Assembly: GCF_048771995.1 (NCBI RefSeq)
Contig: NC_133024.1
Coordinates: forward strand, 191,001 to 255,000
Length of the DNA stretch: 64,000 bases
Source of the DNA: Taeniopygia guttata
Taxonomy: Eukaryota > Chordata > Aves > Passeriformes > Estrildidae
Reading direction: 5' to 3'
This document shows positions 9,353-20,788 of this stretch, in pieces. A program made the position numbers and the translations under genes. Under the pieces are notes generated by a model, which saw only the letters and a program-made list of their open reading frames with translations, was not told where the DNA came from and searched no databases. The stretch's first letter is position 1; every line of letters begins with the position of its first letter.

Positions 9353-9649
9353 CAATAGGAACCAAAAGCAAAAACCTTCTCTTTTAAACTGCATTTCAAG
9401 CTCTTTTATTTTTATATTTTTCATATTTATATTCACATTCGGATTTATAACGTATATTGATGTGTAATTGTATTTTTATAATTTCTTACATTTATTCCTA
9501 TTATATTTTATATTTTTTCACATATCTTAATATATTGCTTATATATTTCTATAGTTAGATTTAGATTTCTAAAAGGTTTATATGGCTTCAAATAAACACC
9601 CTGCCCCTATCCAAGTAAAAATCTTTTTAAAAGCCCCTTTCTTTTATAC

Positions 9650-12600
9650 TTAAAATAACACCTCCTCCCCATAAAGAGACCCATCAACCATTAGACAAAA
9701 AGCCCTAGTGCCAGTCTCATGCTTGCACATCTAACAGGAGACCCTCCCCATAACCAAACAAAAAATCAAAATAACGTACCAAAAGTAGTCCTTACTAACA
9801 TTAAAAATACAACTCAACCGTATCCAAAAAACCCTCACCTTTATTTCCTCCAAACACCAAATACTCTTCAAATTCTAAACAACAAAAACCATCAGAACAT
9901 ACTTCAAATATAGAAAAGCCTAACCATATAAATATTTGTCAAAGCCCACAAAAACTATAAAACAATCTAATCAATATCCTGCATTAAAAAAAAAAAACCC
10001 ACTATACAAATTAGTACCATTTGAAATGTAACACAAATAAAAATATTTTCCTAAGAAACATGTCTCCCAATAAGTAAAACCACCCTGTAAAGATATAAGT
10101 AATAATCATAACTCAGCAAGCTAAAATTTCTTCAAAACCAAAAGACTTAAAAAACCTTCAATATTTATAAGTAATAACATTTAATATGTTAAGTATTAAT
10201 GAAATCAAACAAAATTAAATGTCAATACATTTAAACAAATACATTTTCTTTTTATCAATTAAAATTAAGTTTATTATTCCTTACTATCAAAATTCATTCA
10301 GTCTAAATTTAAATGTTATTTAATATAACTTATGCTAAATTTTATTAAAAATCATTTCTCTAAACTATACAGTATATGGTCAATTTTCTTAAAAAAATAA
10401 AACACCTCCAATTAAAACAACTAAAAGAAAACACTAACAAACGCCTATTCAGAAGTAAAAAAAAGTACAGTGTATTATATCATCAATTTCATCAAAAATT
10501 CTGTACTTCATTACAATCTCTACTCTTATCTTTTAGAAGCGACACCAAAAAATAGCAATTACTATTCATATCATGCTGTTTGAAAATTTTACTCTATTTC
10601 CTGAATATATAAATATTTTTTAAAAGTTATCCTAACTTCTTCAAACACTTACCACTAATATACTAATTATATTATATCAATATATAAGCTTTTATAATAA
10701 ACAATATTTATTAAATATTGTTATGATATTTACAACCAACTTTCATATACTTTATTATCTCTTTATAGAATGATCTAAAAAACACACATAAAATTTCTAA
10801 TTCCTACTTTTTTATTCTCAACTTATACAGCGCTTAAACCAAGTTAACTCTCTAACTAATCTCTACACTAACTCTATAATTTAACTTAATGTTATATCAT
10901 AATTTTAACTATTTTTCAAGATTAAAAAGGTATTCCATTAAAAACCTCCTCCAAACTGTTAATCTTATCACTTTCCTCAGTTATTATTACAAAATCACTT
11001 GAATACAAAATCCAACTACAACATTAATTTCTTTTTCTAAGTTTCACACTAAGTAATCACTCTCTCATACATTTCCTGCACCTTCACACTCTCAATATCC
11101 AAATCCAAACTCACAATCCTGTCCATAACCACTTTCAAATCTTTAAAAAGAAGTTTACTATATTCAAAGCATCTCAATTCTAAAAAACTTCTAAAAAAAT
11201 CCAATTATTAAATAATGTAATTAATCTTTAATCCTAACATTTTTACTCTTAAGTACTATTTTTAAAAACATTATATAAAAATATATTAAATAACATTCAC
11301 CAATTAAAATTTAAACTATAACCTAACCCTAACTCTACCTAAATAAAATAATTAACAACAAACCCAAATATTTTCTACGTCAAAAATAAATTCAAATAAT
11401 TTTAACTTAACAATTTAACTTTAACAATATAACAAATAAACTTATTTTTAAAATAAACTTGAAAAATCATTATCCACACATAATTATTTAACTTACCACT
11501 AATTTAATATTTATCAACTGTTATAAACTCTAAAAGTATGTACAATCTTTTAATACTTACTAATTATATAATTTCACCTATGTTACTAATTATAGATATT
11601 ACCTAAGTAATTCCTAATTATTATCAATTTCTTCTTTACTACATACATTATTTTACTCTTATATTTCTTCATACTTATAACTGAAAAATTATAACAACTT
11701 ATATCATTATTTCTCATATCAAAACATAAAGTTTACTTATATCTCAACAAGTACAAAAACCCAAGTAAATTTCAATAAGAAACATAAAATCAGATCACAC
11801 AAAAAACACACTCACCGCTCCACAAATAAAACACCAATGTAAATACAAAGACAAATTACACTATGGAAATACAAACGCAGATTACACAAGACTTGCAACT
11901 TACACCTAACATCGTGTACTACACCCACCAAAATATATAAAGTGTAAGTTTCTTTATAAATATAAAAATCAATGTTATAAAAATCTTATTTAGTAACTTA
12001 CAAATTATGAAATTCTATCAAATATTTTACTTCTACTCTACTTTATTTACTTTTAATTATGTCACTTTACCAATTAACCAACCAAAAACAAACATTTAAG
12101 TAACTTTAACTAAAGTTTCAAGTTTAAATGCTTTGTATTTATCTAGCACTACTCAAAAAAATCCATTCTTTACTTACTTACTTAAGATACCAATAAAAAC
12201 CATTACAAATAGTCCATATAATTAAAAGGCCCTTACATTATTAACTCTTAATATTAAAATAGCTACCAATTTAAAACAAAAAAGTAATTTATCCATCAAT
12301 AGTAATCAAAATATAAAAGTAATTTTAAGCCTTGAAACTTAAAATCAAAATGGTAGCATCAGTTTTTATACCACCTATTACTTCAACCACACTAAAACAA
12401 TTAAATCAATTAAAATATTATCTAAATAAACAATCTAATTCGACATCCCTTACCCTAAATAACTTTTAAACAAATATAAAACTATTAAATACGCAGTTTT
12501 ACAAAAAACCAAAAAAAAAATTATTTTATTAACATACAAATATAAAAATTTAATAAAATGTATACATTTATCTAAAACACCAAATCTACTTATTAAAGTG

Positions 12601-12795
12601 TACAACTTTAAGAAATATCAAAAATAAGAATAACTAATAAAATATAACAATAAATAAAATTTAACACCATAATTTAAAAATCTTGTAACAAAAGTATACA
12701 TTTTAATTATATTATTACAATAATAATACTAATGATAACACCTTCTGTATGTTAATACATGCAACAAATGCTTAACAAATCCACCAATAAATTTT
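9650..12795. other. G-poor, AT-rich block of about 3.1 kb (U1)
   Basis: The plus strand is rich in A, T and C but has very little G. Individual 60-base lines, for example 11281-11340 and 11401-11460, contain no G, with 13 and 7 C. CpG is nearly absent. There is no open frame of note except 9719-9913 (64 codons, N/P/K/T-rich), which reflects composition. The right edge is abrupt: T-rich tract and CATACAG at 12808, then ordinary composition. I recognise no repeat family. A strand-biased mutation history is one explanation. Confidence 0.75.
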
Positions 12796-15700
12796 TTTTT
12801 TCATACAGAGAGAGAGGGGAGACGTGGGAATGGGAAAACCAGAAACTCCCACAGACACTGAAAGATTTGATCTGCAGCCTCGGGAGAAGCTGGGATTGAT
12901 GTACCAATACAAGACACGGGCATTACGCAGGAAAAGAATAAAACAACATAAAATAACTTCTGTTTCTGTGGCTGTCAGTAAGAGCCTGCCCCGAGTGAGT
13001 GAGAGAGGAAACTGTGTGGGCACGATGGGGAAGGGTTTGCAGGGCAGGGCTGGGGCTGTGTGCGCTACACTGAGAGCTGACAAGTTCCAACAGAAGGCAT
13101 TGAACAAAAGTACCCTCAGTGCAGCAGAACTGAGCAGAGGTGCTGGGTTCCAAAAGCCAAATAAACCCCGGGGTTAGAAAGTTCTGGCCTGCCTTGGAAC
13201 AAAGAACTTGTGGCTGCTCCTGAGCCGCAGCAGCTGCTCGCTCTGCAAACCCTCACGCTCCCAGGCGGGTGCTCACCTGAGCACTGAGCGCTCCCGGCCC
13301 AAGAGCAGTCCCATCCCTTCCTTGCTAACAGCACAGGGAGAAAAAATGAAAAAAGATCACTCTGGCCAGCAGGGCTCTCTCTCTCTGCGAGGGTTAGGGG
13401 CAGGGCCCTGCAGGGAGCAGGGCGCTCCAGCACCGACAGCCCGAATCCAGAGCAGATCCACGGGGGAGCAGCGGGCTGGGGACAGCTGGGGACAGCAATG
13501 AGCAGAGCCCATCAGTCTCCCTCTGGGGCTGGGACTGCATTTAGCACACAGCTCATACCAGCTGTGGCACTTACACACCTCAGACTCCTTACCACAAACC
13601 AGTTCTGGTCTAGCTCTCAGGGTGACCTGCACCTCCTCCCCAAAACCCACAGGAATTAGAATTTCCTGCTGGTTTTACAAACTTCACGGCAGCTTTGCAA
13701 ATGCAAATCCCAGCAGGTCCCTGCTTTCCAGAGCACCCATCCTCAGCCATCTCCACTTCCCTGGAAAACCTGCTCCAGCCCCGGGCTGTACCAAGGTGAG
13801 CACAAGGTCTGGAGAGGTCAGAACCCTCACCTGGACTGCTGCACTCGGAGTGAGATCCAGCTACAAATGGAATTCCAGAAACAGCCTCCAAAATGTTCCA
13901 TAATCACACCTTTAAAATGGCTCCACAGGGCAACAGCTCCAGTGCCAGAGCAGCACCTGCACGAGTCCTTGTGCCAGCCCTGGCTCCCTGAAAAACACAA
14001 TAAACCAACATCACACAGGCTTTGTTTGCAGAATTCCTGATCCAAACCCTCACCTTTTCTGCCCAGCATTGAGGGAAATCTGACACGGTATTCACAGGTA
14101 ACCTTTGCTGAGAGCAGCCATCACCCCAGTCCTCCAGCCTGGGCAAGGTTTTGCAGTGAATGGACCCAACTTCTAACCCTGAACCTAAATTTCTGTCAGC
14201 TTTTGTTGGAAAGAGACTGGAGATTAAAACCTACAACAGATTTAAAACAGTGCACAAGGAATAACCGGCCCAGACAAAACCAAACCAGCCCATCTCTGCT
14301 CCACCCCATTTCTCCCTGTTCTGGGAGAAATACTGATATAATTTGCAAATACTCCCCTTCCCTGCTGCACTATCCTTCACTGCACGTCCCTGGAGAGGAT
14401 TTACTCCATTTTTTGTGCCCAGCAGCACCTCTGCAGCCCAAATCCCACTCCTCGCAGACACAGCCTGAGCAGAGCTCAGGCAGTGTTCCCAGCAGCGGAT
14501 GCAATTCCGAGTTCCCTGGATTGCTCACGGGGCACTCGCAGCAATCTCCCCTCAGCCCAGACTCTCTGTGCTCAGAGGGAAGCGCAGCCCGATGGGACAC
14601 AGCTCTGGCACCACATTCCCCTTGTTCCTGCTGGCCTGGAAAGCCACAGATAAACCCAGTCCCTCCGACCTTGCACCCTGAACCCCAGGAGAGCCGGAGC
14701 TGAACCCAGATCCCGGCGCCCTGCACGGCTGCGCTGACACCAGCACAGGCTGAGCGCCGCCCAGCACCCTTCCTCATTTTCCTCCCTCTGCTCCCAAATC
14801 CTGCCAGCCCTCCCCTGCAGCTCCTGCCCCAGCCCCAGCAGAGGCTGGCACCCAGCCCTGCAGCAGCTGGCAGAGCTGGGAATGCACCGAGAGCTCGGCT
14901 CCCCGGGCTCCCAGCCCCAGACCAGTCCTTGGGTGCCCGAACAATGCCCAGCCTGCCCCCCTGGGCACAGCCAAACACCACAGCTCCATCAGCCCCAAGG
15001 AACTCTGGCATTTGCCTCTTCCCTGCTGCCCTTTCCCAGCACACAGGGGTACGGCTGGGCTGTCAGAAATGGCATTCCCGAGGCACTTAATCCCAGCAGA
15101 GAGGAAAAGGGGAACCCTGCGTCCCTCTGACTTACCCCACAGCGTGGGCAGGACCAGGAGCCCTCCAGTGCACCCCCCTGGTGCTGAAGCCTCTTGGCTC
15201 TGGCTGCTTAAACACTGAAGCTTCTGGCAAAGATGGGAGGAGCTTAATGATTTCTCCTGTCCTGAAAGAGAGGAGGAAAAGAGCATTAAGCCCTCTGTGG
15301 AAGTCAAAAGATCCCGGCTTTCACACTTCTGCTGTGATTGCTCACCATGGGGTTTTATCCGTGAGAGGGGACACCAATTCAAATATAAAAGCATTTTTAT
15401 TCCTAACTATTTCATTAAAAGGAAGCTCATTTCTCTATTGCATTCTTAGCCTAATTTTAACAGAACCATTTTTATCCATGGCCCCACTTGTCAGTCATTC
15501 AATCCTTTACCACAGGACTTTATACAAAGGAAGGGACACCTGGTGCTGTGTCACAAGAAATCCCAAAGAGAAAAGTGTCCAAAACCTCACAGAGAAAGGT
15601 TTCAAGGCACTCCAGTGCACAGACAGCTGCTCATGCCTTGTCAGGCCACACCAGTTCTGTCACATCCACCTGAGCTGTGCAGGCGAGGCAAAGGCTGCCC

Positions 15701-16676
15701 TTCCTCCCAGGGAACACTGTCTGAGACCACAGAGAGCCATCCTGGGTGAAAAGAATGAAATGAAAATGTTTTCTGGCAGAAAATGAGTATCTGTAATCAG
15801 AACCTCTGGACAGATTTAGTAACACCACTTTCAGATGACAAATACAGGCCATGCCCATCCTTCCAGGCCAGGTGAAACCAGGAAGGAGAACTACAGGAAA
15901 AGCAGGAAGACAGAGCCCCTTATTTGGATATATATAGAATGCCCCTGGTTTGGTGGTTTGCCTTTGCTCCTAAGCTTTGGCTTCACCCCTCTCCAGAGGA
16001 GCAGGGAATTCCTCCAGGGTGAGGGGGAGTCTGGTCCCACTCCAGGATGTGTCCAGTAAAGGAGGGAATTTGTTTAGAGTAAGTGAGCAGTGTTTTTGTT
16101 ACACACAAAAATCAAACCAAACAAACACTGAATTGGACTACACCGAGCTGCAACACAAAGTGTTCACAGCAGGCAGAGGCCAGAGGAGCACACAGCACCC
16201 AGAAGTACCATTTCACTTGGTTCTTCTGCTCTCATGCATTTTAATTCTGCTTCGCTTCACAGCTGCTACTCTGCCAAGGCCATTTCCATTTTCAGAAGCC
16301 TGTGTCACCTGTAGCCAAGGCTTAAACATCACAGGATCTATGTGCACTTCAGTGATCTTACACTAAGTACCTCAGAAACCAAAAGAATAAATCCAAGACT
16401 TCAGCTGGGTTAAAAATACCAGAACAACAAATAAGCAAACAAAAACCCAAACCCGCCTTTCCACTAGTTTTAAAAACAGAAGTCTTTACAACCAGCATAA
16501 AATGAATGTAACATTTGGATCCAAGCAGAGGTACAATTTAAATGCCAGTATTCTGGAACTGCTAATAACTCTGCAAGTATTTACATGGGTGGATGTGTTA
16601 CTGGATGGAAAGAATATAATGCACGAAAGAGAAGATTAGCTGTGTTTAGGATGGGAAGAAGATGACTAAAAAATAC
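12796..16676. other. URB1-side intronic/3-prime DNA, no confident gene (U1)
   Basis: Ordinary-composition DNA downstream (minus strand) of the URB1-like exons. One further exon-like segment is 15261-15136 on the minus strand: acceptor CTCTCTTTCAG, donor GTAAGTC, two frames open, one beginning TGEIIKLLPSL. Its first eight residues recall a human URB1 stretch but the rest does not, so I do not assign it. 13330-15200 is GC-rich with many overlapping chance frames on both strands. No transposon ends, tRNA or other RNA gene is seen. Confidence 0.4.
12809..12977 (+). other. Plus-strand exon-like segment, 169 nt (U1)
   Basis: A T-rich tract plus CATACAG ends at 12808, and GTAAGAG follows 12977. The frame is open throughout and contains DLQPREKLGLMYQYKTRALR, a charged, protein-like stretch that I cannot place. 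The open frame continues past the donor to about 13177. Copies lie at 30314-30482 and ~48302-48470 with few changes. It sits at the exact boundary between the G-poor block and the URB1-derived segment, so it may be a separate captured piece. Confidence 0.3.
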
Positions 16677-17087
16677 CTATTGTCTGGACGCTCATGCAAT
16701 CATCTTCTCTTGACCTCAGGATGGCTGCCAAAAATGGAGAGCGCTGTGTGACCACCATGTGTAGTTTGGAGAGCTTGACTACGCTCTTAGTGAGGATTCT
16801 TTCATGTATAGTAACTGGATGGCAACGTTCAGGACCTTCAGAAATGTTTCATCTCTGTAACGGTACCTTTGGGAGAAGGATCACAGAGAAGTCAGACTGT
16901 AACCAAACCCAAGAAAACCCACTTGAAGCTACAAGTTGGGTAAGAAATGAGAACTTGGCAAAGAAAATTAACTTGGCAAAGAAAATGAACTTGGTGAAAC
17001 CAAACCAAATTCAAATGAAAGCACTTACTTGAGCCCTGTCTTCACAAGGTCACACCAGTCATCTGGGTCCACTTCTTCAACCACACA

Positions 17088-18143
17088 CTGTGTGCAGCAA
17101 GTAAAAACAGGTGTTGGTTTACATTTGGCACATGGAGCTTCTACAGCAATTTTTGTTCAAGGGACACACTAAGAACACGCAAGCCAAACGCTCACGTGGG
17201 ATGATCTGAGGTTAACAGGGAAAAAAGCTCTTGGATACAACAATCCTAATGCCTGGCTCAAAAGAAACTTGTTGGTCTGGGAGCAGGGGCTGTATGGAAT
17301 CAAAAAGCAAGCTGGGCTGTAGGTTCCAAAAACCCAGCGGCTCAATACTCTTCAAACGCCTCAAGTGCAAAAGGATTCTCAACTTGACAAGTCACAGCGA
17401 GAGCCTGGAGCAGACTGACAGCTGCACATCCCAACAGTCCTGGGAATGCAGGTGCCAACCTCGCCAGGCTGGAAACACCCTCAGCATGGGATGGACCCTG
17501 TGAGGTGGCCCCAGGGCCTGCAGAGTCAGCCAGGTCCTACAAGGGAGTCTCAGCAAAAGCCATGAGAGCGCAAAGGCATTCACTGCCCAGGGACCTTCAG
17601 TGTTGCGTGTCACAGGGATCTGTGTTCACTGAACTCAAACCAAGGCAACAGTATACAGAGGGAGTGACCAAGTAGTGTTCTTCAAGATCAAAGTCTGATT
17701 TCTATTCCTGATCAACCAGACTTTTGCCCCAGACTTCAGATGGCATGGCAGATGGGTCTTGGCACAAGTATCTCTATCAGCTTCTTTTAAAAAAGAAGGT
17801 GATAACTTAAATTTTAAAAATTAAATTAATTAATTTATAATAATTAATTAATTTTAACTTCTTTTTTTTTTTTTTTAATTCCACTGGTAACCTTTGATTT
17901 CTTTCTCCTAAATACCTCAAGCTCACACATTCAAAGGGGATTCGTACCAGAAAGTCATCATCAAGAACACAAAACTGCCTCGTATAAAGGATTCTCAGGA
18001 CTCGGAAAAAGCTATGAAAACTCCATGGAAACCAGAATCCATAAAACAGGAAATCGAGTCCAATCTGTATTTACAAAATTACAACTGCCCAATCACACAT
18101 ATGCATACAGTCCCTCTGTGGCAAAGCAGATAAGCAGTCTCAC
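17088..18143. other. Intron of URB1-like fragment with AT palindromic tract (U1)
   Basis: This intron lies between the second and third URB1-like exons, and no further exon is needed to join them. It contains a TTAATTAATTAA-type self-complementary AT stretch (about 17806-17860) next to a T run. Confidence 0.55.
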
Positions 18144-18492
18144 CAATAATTCCTCTAGCCTCAGCAGCACGGACCTCTCCACTTCTTGCTTGCCTTCATC
18201 TTTACTGCTGCTGTACATGGCAACTAACCCCTTTACGCAGGCTGAGAAGAGATGTCTCCTCCAGGAATGCAGCTCCTCTGAGTTTTTGAGCACCGTGGAT
18301 ATGGCATCTGCCACGGCCCAGCTGCAGAGAGATAGTTGTTGATTTTCTTATTAACATTTTAACTTGGTTTTGTATATCTTAAAGATGTCTTGCTGCCAAA
18401 GTGCAAAGCAACAGATTCTCGGAGGAGAGGACGCTGTTAATGCTCCCATTCCTATCACACTGATTCCCAGGACAAACTGAGCCCTGGGGGAG

Positions 18493-18516
18493 ACACACAC
18501 ACACACACACACACAC
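18493..18516. repeat. (CA)n microsatellite beside the URB1-like exon 1 donor (U1)
   Basis: Twelve AC dinucleotides lie ten bases inside the intron. The same length occurs in U2 (35998-36021). U3 is one dinucleotide shorter (about 53983-54004). Confidence 0.85.
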
Positions 18517-18749
18517 GCTGCCCACCTCTCTTCATTGCCTGCTCTCTCCGGAGCAGCAGGAAGGCAGTCCATCAGGTTGTGCAGCCCTTTGCTTCCCGGA
18601 GGTGGCAACAGCTTGGAAAGAATTTGCAGTTTCACAGTGGCCTCAGGGTCCTGAATTGCGGCACCGAGCTCCTTCCACAGGGCTTTCCTCAGGACAGGTG
18701 TGACAGCCGAGACAGCTGTGGGGAGAGCAGAAGGCACAGGTTCCTCCAC

Positions 18750-19274
18750 CTGCAGCTGTTAAACAACACACTAAACCTAATTTTTTTCTAATCCAGCCCC
18801 AGACCACTCAATGTCTAGGAAATGATGCTACAGCAGCTGCTAATCTGTTACAGAGAAGTGCTACACAGAGGCTCACTTCTTTACCCATCCTCTACTTCCC
18901 AGGGTCTGACAAGGCCTTATCACTGCTTGACCTCGTAGGCAGAGCTACAGCCCCATTCAGCCTGTTCCTGTCAGAACAACTGACATTTGTTTACAAACCA
19001 ACAAAATCGTTATCCCTACCTAAATACACCCATAATGCCTCAACCCATTCCCAGGAGGGCGGCAGGAGGGGCGGGCGCAGCCCTGTTCCGACGCCGCTCC
19101 ACCCAGGCCCGGGAGCGCCGCGACCGCGCCTCCGCCGCCCGCCGGTACCGGCCCCGCCGGGCCGCCCTCGCGGCTGCCATCCTTCCCCGGCGCTGCCGCG
19201 GAGCCGCCTTCACCGCTTCCCTTTTACTCACACACACCGCCCCGCTCGCCGCCGCCCCGCGCCCCTCCGGGCCC
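18750..19274. other. URB1-side flank grading into CpG island P2 (U1)
   Basis: 18750-19030 is ordinary DNA with no recognised exon; the preceding URB1 exon is missing. CpG-rich DNA starts abruptly near 19040 with a (CCG)-rich stretch. This is where the URB1 fragment was joined to P2-type island DNA, or where its original intron was interrupted. Confidence 0.5.
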
Positions 19275-19460
19275 GTCTCGGTGGTAATTGGAGCCGCTCT
19301 TGCCACTTCCGCCACAACTCGGTGGTTTTTGGGCCGCTCTGGCCGCTTCCGCCCCGTCTCGGTGGTTTCTGTGGCCGCTCTTGCCGCTTCCGCCCCGTCT
19401 CGGTGGTTTTGGGGCCGCTCTGGCCCCCCCGCGCCGTCTCGGTGGTTTTCGGCCCGGCGC
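19275..19460. promoter_or_regulatory. P2 promoter repeats, ~41-bp units with ETS-type sites (U1)
   Basis: Four to five tandem copies of a unit like GTCTCGGTGGTTTT followed by GGCCGCTCT and GCCGCTTCCGCC. CTTCCG is the ETS/GABP core in reverse orientation. These repeats take the place of the NRF1 array of P1. The start was chosen at the first GTCTCGGTGG. Confidence 0.6.
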
Positions 19461-19470
19461 TGGCCGGGGA

Positions 19471-20030
19471 GCTGCAGTACCGCGCTCTGCCCACAAGGCG
19501 GCAGCACTTTTCAAGCGAGCCCGCCACCAGGGACTCGCAAGATGGCGGCCCGTGGGGACCTGGACGGAGAGAGGCGTATTACGCCGATGCCCGTCGGCCC
19601 CCGCCAAAAACCCGCACGCTCGCGGTGCTGCTGACCCCACAGCCCCTGTGCACGGCACCGGAACCGCCGCGGAAAATCCCGTCGGGGGGCGCCGGCGTTG
19701 GGGACAATTCAGGCAGTGTAGAAAAAACAGACACGGGTCCTCGAATGCCGACGTCCTCTTTTTCGCGCCATCTCGAGAAGGTCAAGCGAGTCCGCGACAA
19801 GCCACTCCCAAGATGGCGGCCGCGGGCGGCGGGCTGCAGTACCGCCCTCTGCCCACAGGGCGGCAGCACTGCCGCCCGCCACCGCCGGGGGCCGCCGCTC
19901 GCCTCGGGGCCGCGGGCGGGGCCGGCGGCAGAAAAGAACGGGCGCGATGCCCTCCGGAACCTGCCCTGCAGCAAATGCCCCAAAACATCCCGCGCGGAAA
20001 AGAACGCCAGCAAAAAACCCCTGCCTCTAA
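19471..20030. promoter_or_regulatory. P2 CpG-island core, paralogue of the P1 core (U1)
   Basis: Over about 560 bp it differs from the P1 core at only a few bases, then diverges into the AT block. YY1 elements lie at 19539-19549 and 19810-19820. P2-specific markers are CCGCGCTCTGCC at the start, GGGGACAATTC at ~19,700 and CCCAACAGGAACC at the end. The first YY1 ATG opens the same 30-codon frame as in P1. Confidence 0.7.
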
Positions 20031-20676
20031 CCCAACAGGAACCAAAAGCAAAAACCTTCTCTTTTAAACTGCATTTCAAGCTCTTTTATTTTTATATTTT
20101 TCATATTTATATTCACATTCGGATTTATAACGTATATTGATGTGTAATTGTATTTTTATAATTTCTTACATTTATTCCTTTATTACAATTTATATTTTTA
20201 TGCATTGCTTAATACATTGCTTACATATTTCTATAGATAGATTTCTATTTCTAAAAGGTTTATATTGCTTAAAATAAACCCCTGCCTCTATCCAAGTAAA
20301 AATCTTTTAAAAACCCCTTTTCTTTTAAACTGCGTTTAAATTTATCTCTATATTTCGCATTTATATTCAAATTTACGTTTAAAATGTAGATTGATGTATG
20401 GTGTTATATGAAAGTATAAAATAGAAATGAAAATAAATATTCAGAAGAGATAGAATAGAAAAATCTCTGCATACATTGAATATATATTTCTATATTTAGA
20501 ATGATATCAAAATAAAAGGTATATTCATTTTTCTTCCATTAAAACCCTGCCTCTAACCAAATAAAAAGCAAAAAAAAAGCCCCTTCTTTAAACGATACTT
20601 GAATATTTATATATTGTTTTCATCATTATAGTCACATTTGCATTTCTACTTTATAGTGACGTATTTAGAAATATAT

Positions 20677-20719
<43 letters not shown>

Positions 20720-20720
20720 G
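20031..20720. repeat. AT-rich ~260-bp degenerate repeats plus pure (TA)n (U1 to U2 junction)
   Basis: Same three-unit structure as 2521-3215. The (TA)n tract (about 20677-20716) is uninterrupted, unlike that of U0. Confidence 0.65.
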
Positions 20721-20788
20721 TAGCAAGATAGACAAATTATTATTTATATTATATTTCACACATACTGCTAATACTTATTTTTACTTAC

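Larger units (their letters stand above)
16677..18749 (-). pseudogene. URB1: URB1-like gene fragment, four consecutive exons with one frameshift (U1)
   Basis: URB1 is a large helical-repeat nucleolar protein needed for 60S ribosome assembly. Exons in transcript order on the minus strand are 18749-18526 (224 nt), 18321-18144 (178 nt), 17087-17029 (59 nt) and 16866-16677 (190 nt), all with GT-AG sites and matching phases (2+1, 0, 2+1). Their product aligns, from memory, with the C-terminal half of human URB1: EELHSWRR vs EELCAWRR, EVDPDDWCDLVKTGLK vs EVDPGDWQKFVKTGLK, YRYRDETFLKVL vs FRYQDHTFLKTL. In the fourth exon the frame hits a stop after KESSLRA. With one extra base the URB1-like reading resumes (KLSKLHMVVTQ, LRSRED), so a one-base deletion is likely, shared by U1-U3. 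Exons before and after this part are not found. It is a truncated, unprocessed pseudogene, and the parent is presumably elsewhere in the genome. Confidence 0.8.
3240..20744. repeat. U1: complete tandem macrosatellite unit (17,505 bp)
   Basis: First complete unit. Landmarks recur in U2 exactly 17,505 bp later from 3240 to ~20,690: first-segment exons, GGAATTCC array, G-run array, CpG islands, G-poor block and URB1 exons. U1 has the short NRF1 array (four palindromes) and three 357-bp G-run units. The unit edges are set here arbitrarily at the end of the (TA)n tract, and any rotation is equally valid. Confidence 0.95.

Noticed and set aside
8380-9387. 335-codon plus-strand frame across the P1 CpG island
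   Set aside because: CpG islands are poor in stop codons. The frame runs through the NRF1 repeats and core without splice logic, and it breaks or shifts between copies.
11300-11340. CCTAACCCTAACTC-like text recalling the vertebrate telomere repeat
   Set aside because: Only one or two imperfect units within the G-poor block, explained by local A/T/C composition.
9650-12795. Inserted mitochondrial DNA or a LINE, suggested by strand-biased composition
   Set aside because: I see no mitochondrial gene, tRNA cloverleaf, reverse-transcriptase motif or LINE 3-prime end in any frame. Composition alone is not enough.
12772-13107. Minus-strand 111-codon frame opposite the exon-like segment at 12809
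   Set aside because: It extends into the poly(T)/G-poor boundary and lacks splice signals. The plus-strand reading has better signals.
14370-15394. Overlapping minus-strand frames of 206 and 224 codons
   Set aside because: They overlap each other in different frames in GC-rich intronic DNA. The 224-codon frame is broken by a small deletion in U3, and no homology is recognised.
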